Origin: Pseudobdellovibrionaceae bacterium
Lineage (GTDB): Bacteria; Bdellovibrionota; Bdellovibrionia; Bdellovibrionales; Bdellovibrionaceae
DNA length: 35,738 nucleotides
Direction: 5' to 3'
Assembly (NCBI GenBank): GCA_013359135.1
Contig: JABWCN010000045.1
Span: 1 to 35,738, forward strand
Shown: positions 32,393-35,738 of the stretch, piece by piece
Numbering within the stretch: the stretch's first letter is position 1
Layout of the letters: every line of letters begins with the position of its first letter
Made by a program: the position numbers and the translations under genes
The notes under the pieces: model-generated
The model's database searches: none
What the model saw: only the letters and a program-made list of their open reading frames with translations
What the model was told of the DNA's origin: nothing

Positions 32393-32764
32393 TTATAATT
32401 TTGATGAGTCTTTTGATAGCTGTTTCATTTTCTTACTTATGAGCTGACTTCTACAATTAACCTCTGAACATTCGAATTCTTTGCAATCATCGCTATAAAC
32501 TAATTCTTTTTGGTTCGGACCATTCAAGATAAACATTTTCTCACAATCACATCTAAGTCTACGTATAACTTTCTTATTAATCTTTTTTTTCAATTCAGCA
32601 ACCCAACAAGAATCAGCGCATCCACACGAGTGATACTCCAAATATTCAGATGGAGTATCCCAATTTAGGCGGGATTTTTCTGTTCCTCCACTACCAAAAA
32701 CAATAAGTGGTTGAATAAAAAAAAATAAAACTAGAGAAAGTTCTTTTGAAGAAAAATTTTTCAT
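32393..32764 (-). CDS. Small secreted cysteine-rich protein
   Basis: 123 residues. The signal peptide (about 1-24, ending VFGSG) is followed by a mature ~98-residue peptide with eight cysteines: CGC at 47-49, C53, CDC at 72-74, C94, C99 and C104. An even number in an exported protein suggests four disulfides; the tight CxC pairs could also bind metal. The C-terminus is lysine/serine-rich. No family is recognised and no neighbours share its direction closely. The ribosome-binding site is weak. Confidence 0.6.
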   Translation of the reverse strand: MKNFSSKELSLVLFFFIQPLIVFGSGGTEKSRLNWDTPSEYLEYHSCGCADSCWVAELKKKINKKVIRRLRCDCEKMFILNGPNQKELVYSDDCKEFECSEVNCRSQLISKKMKQLSKDSSKL

Positions 32765-32975
32765 ATTGTTATGATTATATGATTAATTCAAAACTCTGGT
32801 CAATTATGGCGTATAGAGAAATACTAATTGTTTTAAGCACAAGAAATCTGAAGATATGTCTAGATCATTTATTTATACACATAGTAGAATTAGCGAGAAG
32901 TACTTCTTCTTTTTAGGAGAGAATGTTGAAATGACTTCGATGTTCAATTCAAGCTTGGTAGTTTTTGAAGCTGTT

Positions 32976-32996
32976 CTTTGGCTTGACAAGCTAAAG
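32976..32996. other. Stem-loop downstream of the ankyrin gene
   Basis: CTTTGGCTT and AAGCTAAAG pair over 9 bp (one G-T) around a 3-base loop, 36 bases past the ankyrin gene's stop on the minus strand. No T-run follows, so a standard terminator is not supported. It may be a weak terminator or a boundary element of the acquired segment. Confidence 0.3.
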
Positions 32997-33031
32997 AAAC
33001 CAACATCATTATGGTTTTTAAATCTTTATCT

Positions 33032-34096
33032 CTAGCGCCTGTAGCTTGGCTTTTCCAGCGGTTTCGGTTGAGGATTTAGCAAAACCCAGGAAACTGCGCT
33101 TTTGGCAAGAAGGTAGGCATCACCTGCTTCACGCCTGTTAAGCGATACTATAATGGCCTCGCAATCCTGAAGCTGCTCAAAAGGCAAGGCAGTGCCACTC
33201 CTCACTATATCGAGAAATGCCTTCGACATTTTCCTAAAATCGGCGTCCCAATTGGCTCCACCATTGCGGCTGATTTCGTCAGTAATGCGTCCTGAGATCC
33301 GGATCACCTCACCTTGCATAGTCGCTGCCGGTCCAGTACCTGGCACTAGCTGTCGCCAGAGCTCTTGATGTTGTTCAGTCCAGACTATAGCTTTGACGTG
33401 AATTGGCTTTTTTCCATCATGAATTTGTCGACGTGGGACGGGTGGGACATCGAAAAGGCTGTAGAGTTCATCAAGTGAAGAGCTGGAGACATCAACAGTC
33501 TCTGGATTAAATTTATCTCGAATGAACTCGAATCTTTCGCCGATTTGGGTAACAAATTGCTTGGCTGTCGGTGTTTTTTCGGCCCCTGTATTTAGAAGTA
33601 CCCTTGCCAATGGCGCCATCCGCTCAATGTCAGACGAACTACATCCCTGTAATGCGACCTCTAGCGGACTAAGGTCTGAGCGATTCTTCCCATTAACATG
33701 GGCACCATGAGCTATGAGTAATGCTGCATTAGGAGCATTCTTGGAGTCAGCCGCCGCGTGCAGTGGAGATCCGATCGAGGCGCTGGCATTAACATCAGCA
33801 CCCAGCTCGATCAAAAGTTGCACGGACGGCTGTGTGGGACCTCGCCAATATCGGGCTATGTGATGCAAAGGAGTGTTACCGTATTGATCGGTCACGTTCA
33901 GGTCAGCGCCATTTTTTACTAACCAGCGAGTCAATTCGTCAGGACATTCGGAAAAACTCAGCGCTGTTGATTTGAAAACGCCCCCGCGTGCATTGACATC
34001 GCATTCCTCAAACACAGCTTTAAGTGCTTCAATGTCACCGAACTTCAATAACTCTTTGAAATTTTTAGGAAGTGACTTTTTCTTGGCTTTTGACAT
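33032..34096 (-). CDS. Ankyrin-repeat protein of high G+C, likely acquired
   Basis: 354 residues, no signal peptide. Ankyrin repeats span about 20-175: WLVKNGADLNVTDQYGNTPLHHIA, then LLIELGADVN...GSPLHAAA, LLIAHGAHVNGKNRSDLSPLEVAL and a degenerate LLNTGAEKTP. The C-terminal ~120 residues form a separate conserved-looking domain (MQGEVIRISGRITDEISRNG; GANWDADF; AVSWVLLNPQP). I recall it from uncharacterised proteins in many bacteria but know of no function. Two sampled 60-base lines have 57% G+C and one 40%, against about 30% in the flanks, and codon use shifts to GC-ending codons: strong signs of horizontal transfer. It stands alone. A role as immunity or interaction protein is possible but unsupported. 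Confidence 0.85.
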   Translation of the reverse strand: MSKAKKKSLPKNFKELLKFGDIEALKAVFEECDVNARGGVFKSTALSFSECPDELTRWLVKNGADLNVTDQYGNTPLHHIARYWRGPTQPSVQLLIELGADVNASASIGSPLHAAADSKNAPNAALLIAHGAHVNGKNRSDLSPLEVALQGCSSSDIERMAPLARVLLNTGAEKTPTAKQFVTQIGERFEFIRDKFNPETVDVSSSSLDELYSLFDVPPVPRRQIHDGKKPIHVKAIVWTEQHQELWRQLVPGTGPAATMQGEVIRISGRITDEISRNGGANWDADFRKMSKAFLDIVRSGTALPFEQLQDCEAIIVSLNRREAGDAYLLAKSAVSWVLLNPQPKPLEKPSYRR

Positions 34097-34752
34097 AAAT
34101 TTCCCCCATCAAAGTCACTCATATCTTGTCAGACTTTCATGCAGAGTCAATATGATCAATCACTAGGTTAGCTTGTGGATTTAGCTACCACAAATAATCT
34201 TCATTGAAGTCGAAATGCCACTGTCTACAGACTTTGTTTTTAAAGCACAGAGCTGGTCTTTAAGAGCCAACTATAAAACAACTAAACTAGTACCGAACAA
34301 AGTAAAATTTATTCAAATTAATTTATAATAATTGTTGTTGGGTGTTTGCCCCATGAACTTCCATCTCCTAACTATCCATAGCGATTGTCCTCTCAACATC
34401 AAAGGGCACCAGAAACAATTGCGCAGGTGTGTAAGCGCCCAAGAGAAATTATGTCAACTTTTGTGAGTCAAAAAAATATGTTTAAAATTTAAACTATTAT
34501 TCAGATTAGTTGAGCAAAGCATTTGCAGGATTTAGTTTTAAATAGTTAATATTTATTTGACGGCTGGATTTTATCTCATTTTGTAAAACAACTCTGCTAT
34601 GAACTTAATAATTTCAATATTTCATAGTCTAAGAGATTTTTCTAATTTAACAATTCTTTACTGCTAGACAATTTCGCTTTTTTGAAGCTTGACTAGATCC
34701 CTTCTTATTTTAAAACTAATCACTAAACCAAGTAACAAGAAAACACGACTGC
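34097..34752. other. 656-base stretch without a gene
   Basis: No supported ORF or RNA gene. It contains a near-palindrome TGGTCTTTAAGAGCCA (34254-34269) and a less AT-rich patch at about 34330-34450 (GGGTGTTTGCCCC; GGTGTGTAAGCGCCC) that may be debris of a former gene or the edge of the acquired ankyrin segment. The rest is very AT-rich. Confidence 0.4.
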
Positions 34753-35199
34753 ATGAAAACTTTTTTATTAACACTATTAATACTACCAGTTTGTACTTTT
34801 GCTAAAGCTAGAAAGGAAAATGCAAGGGAATTAACTGATAACAATAAAATTGAAATCATGGCTCAATTAATACAACAACAGAATTTAAGCTTTGACTCAA
34901 ACAATTCAACTGGCTGTAATGATGAATCAATTGGAAAATATTTATCAAGACTTACTGCTCTAGCCTTAAATACTAGTGAATCTAAAAACAGTTTTAAAGT
35001 CGTTTGTAAAGAGTATAATAAAAATGAAAAAAGCCCACTTCCACCACCAGACAAACAATCAACTGATCTTGATTGTAAATTAACAGCAAGCTCGACAGAA
35101 CGTAATGGTTTTAGTCAATCAGCTATTATTTTATTTTTTAGAATGAGTTCTGACTTAAAATCACTAAATAAAAACATTTTTGGATGTAACGAAACATAG
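34753..35199 (+). CDS. Small secreted protein of unknown function
   Basis: 148 residues. A standard signal peptide (MKTFLLTLLILPVCTFAKA, cleavage near 19) is followed by a mature ~129-residue protein with four cysteines (C55, C85, C108, C145) that could make two disulfides. A helical N-terminal part (NNKIEIMAQLIQQQNLSF) and a proline-rich turn (SPLPPPDK, 94-101) can be seen. No family is recognised. A hairpin lies 11 bases past the stop. It resembles the other short exported proteins in this accessory stretch in size and composition only. Confidence 0.6.
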   Translation: MKTFLLTLLILPVCTFAKARKENARELTDNNKIEIMAQLIQQQNLSFDSNNSTGCNDESIGKYLSRLTALALNTSESKNSFKVVCKEYNKNEKSPLPPPDKQSTDLDCKLTASSTERNGFSQSAIILFFRMSSDLKSLNKNIFGCNET

Positions 35200-35209
35200 A
35201 CATATGTAA

Positions 35210-35246
35210 TAATAAAATGGTTAGCTTTCTACTGTCCATTTTATTA
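35210..35246 (+). terminator. Hairpin after the small secreted protein gene
   Basis: TAATAAAATGG (35210-35220) and CCATTTTATTA (35236-35246) form a perfect 11-bp stem with a 15-base loop starting 11 bases past the stop codon. There is no T-run beyond the stem, but the 3' arm is itself U-rich. It is symmetric enough to act in both directions. Confidence 0.45.
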
Positions 35247-35347
35247 AAATTCACAATTAGGTAACGAAAACCTACTTCTACATAACTAGCTGAGACACTT
35301 CGTTATATCTTGAATAACAATCATATTTACACTATGATAACGCTGCT

Positions 35348-35670
35348 ATGCTTGAGGCCACACTTGTCGCTGGATCTCTTGATAACTAAAAATATCGCAT
35401 TAATGCTTTTGTTGATTTAAAAAATGTACAAGAAAAAAACTGGGGTGAGATTCTTGATTTCTACGCAGATGAAGGATTTTCTGCGAAAGAAAAGCACTGC
35501 GTCGTCTAATTAAGGAAATTCTGATCACTTCTGAAGGAGTGGATATCTATTACTACTTTAATTCATTGGCTGGACTTGGGATTCCTTCTTTTAAACTCCC
35601 CTCTTTTGGCTTGTCATCATTAATAAACTGGAGTTTACTTTGGACATGGAAATCAAAAATCTACAATTAA
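35348..35670 (+). pseudogene. Decayed gene, possibly the tail of a serine recombinase
   Basis: Reading from ATG 35348 gives MLEATLVAGSLDN, an in-frame TAA, then KYRINAFVDLKNVQEKNWGE and ILDFYADEGFSAKEK before a stop. One base back, from about 35491, the text continues KALRRLIKEILITSEGVDIY and YYFNSLAGL, to a stop at 35668. So one nonsense codon and one lost base (in the A-rich GCGAAAGAAAAG) break it. The K-x-L-R-x-L-[IV]-K-E-I-x-[IV]-x-x-[DE]-G-[IV]-x-I-[YH]-[YF] pattern resembles the extreme C-terminus of large serine recombinases, but only faintly. No catalytic part is present. If right, it is a scar of a mobile element next to the acquired region. Confidence 0.4.
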
Positions 35671-35738
35671 AAATCGGTGATTATGAAGTGCATGCAGTTC
35701 CCACTGGGGAGTTCGGTCTTGACGGTGGAGCCATGTTT
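35646..35738 (+). CDS. MBL-fold metallo-hydrolase, N-terminus only (runs off the window)
   Basis: The ATG at 35646 opens a frame that stays open to the window edge (31 codons), reading MEIKNLQLKIGDYEVHAVPT then GEFGLDGGAMF. The short strand pair followed by F-x-L-D-G-G-A-M-F is the familiar start of a family of metallo-beta-lactamase-fold hydrolases, whose zinc-binding HxHxDH motif would lie further on and is not visible. A GGAGTTTACTTTGGAC stretch just upstream offers a ribosome-binding site. It overlaps the end of the decayed gene by 25 bases. Confidence 0.65.
   Translation, partial: MEIKNLQLKIGDYEVHAVPTGEFGLDGGAMF

Noticed and set aside
34330-34450. Possible integron attC site near the ankyrin gene (GTTGGGT at about 34337)
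   Set aside because: One core-like heptamer is present, but no matching RYYYAAC partner or paired structure is found at a suitable distance.
1-35738. CRISPR arrays, rRNA, tRNA, complete insertion sequences and replication origins
   Set aside because: No regularly spaced repeats, conserved RNA cores, transposase frames with terminal repeats, or DnaA-box clusters were found by reading both strands.

Overview
The window is AT-rich (about one third G+C by eye) with dense, mostly overlapping genes in short operons. It carries many Sec or lipoprotein signal peptides, RND efflux pumps, a hemerythrin-tailed chemoreceptor, and a giant trimeric fibre protein with an S74 self-cleaving chaperone. That mix points to a Gram-negative bacterium. 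The fibre protein and the set of secreted hypotheticals resemble those of Bdellovibrionota (Bdellovibrio-like predators). The assignment is inferred from gene content only; no rRNA, tRNA or other marker gene is present.

Layout. (1) 75-1211 (-): a GT4 glycosyltransferase. (2) 1567-5987 (+): a small lipoprotein overlapping, by ATGA, a 1376-residue fibre/adhesin with an intact autoproteolytic C-terminal chaperone. (3) 6016-9293 (-): four overlapping genes: a probable outer-membrane barrel, a TolC-like protein with an extra N-terminal domain, a DUF1232 protein and an Ogt alkyl-DNA repair protein. (4) 9445-15914 (+): a lipoprotein with a duplicated Cys/Trp domain, then TolC, membrane fusion protein and RND pump of the heavy-metal (CzcA-like) class, all overlapping. 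(5) 16063-22802 (-), convergent with (4): a coiled-coil secreted protein, a His/Cys-rich CzcI-like peptide, a CzcC-like TolC, a 154-residue mini-adaptor and a second CzcA-like pump. Strong RNA hairpins lie at two of these junctions.

(6) 23087-25376 (-): a photolyase/cryptochrome of the bacterial Fe-S family that has lost the cluster cysteines, a 4-TM membrane protein and a DUF2805/TIGR03643 protein. The three overlap by 1-4 bases, and a perfect 14-bp inverted repeat sits on the photolyase start codon. (7) 25812-27818 (+): a methyl-accepting chemotaxis protein with a complete C-terminal hemerythrin, convergent with (8) 27863-29635 (-): a secreted protein joining a trypsin-like domain to an HExxH metallopeptidase-like domain. 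(9) 30053-35738: an accessory region with small secreted proteins, a secreted-protein gene broken by two frame changes (30680-32173), a Cys-rich peptide, an ankyrin-repeat gene of clearly higher G+C, a long gene-poor stretch, a decayed gene possibly from a serine recombinase, and the first 31 codons of an MBL-fold hydrolase.

How the parts work together. Regions 3-5 encode three outer-membrane efflux channels and two complete pumps. The motif in transmembrane helix 4 of both pumps suggests divalent metal export. The most system-like novelties are the photolyase operon with its start-codon hairpin, the duplicated-domain lipoprotein tied to TolC, the dual-protease fusion and the adaptor-poor CzcA operon.
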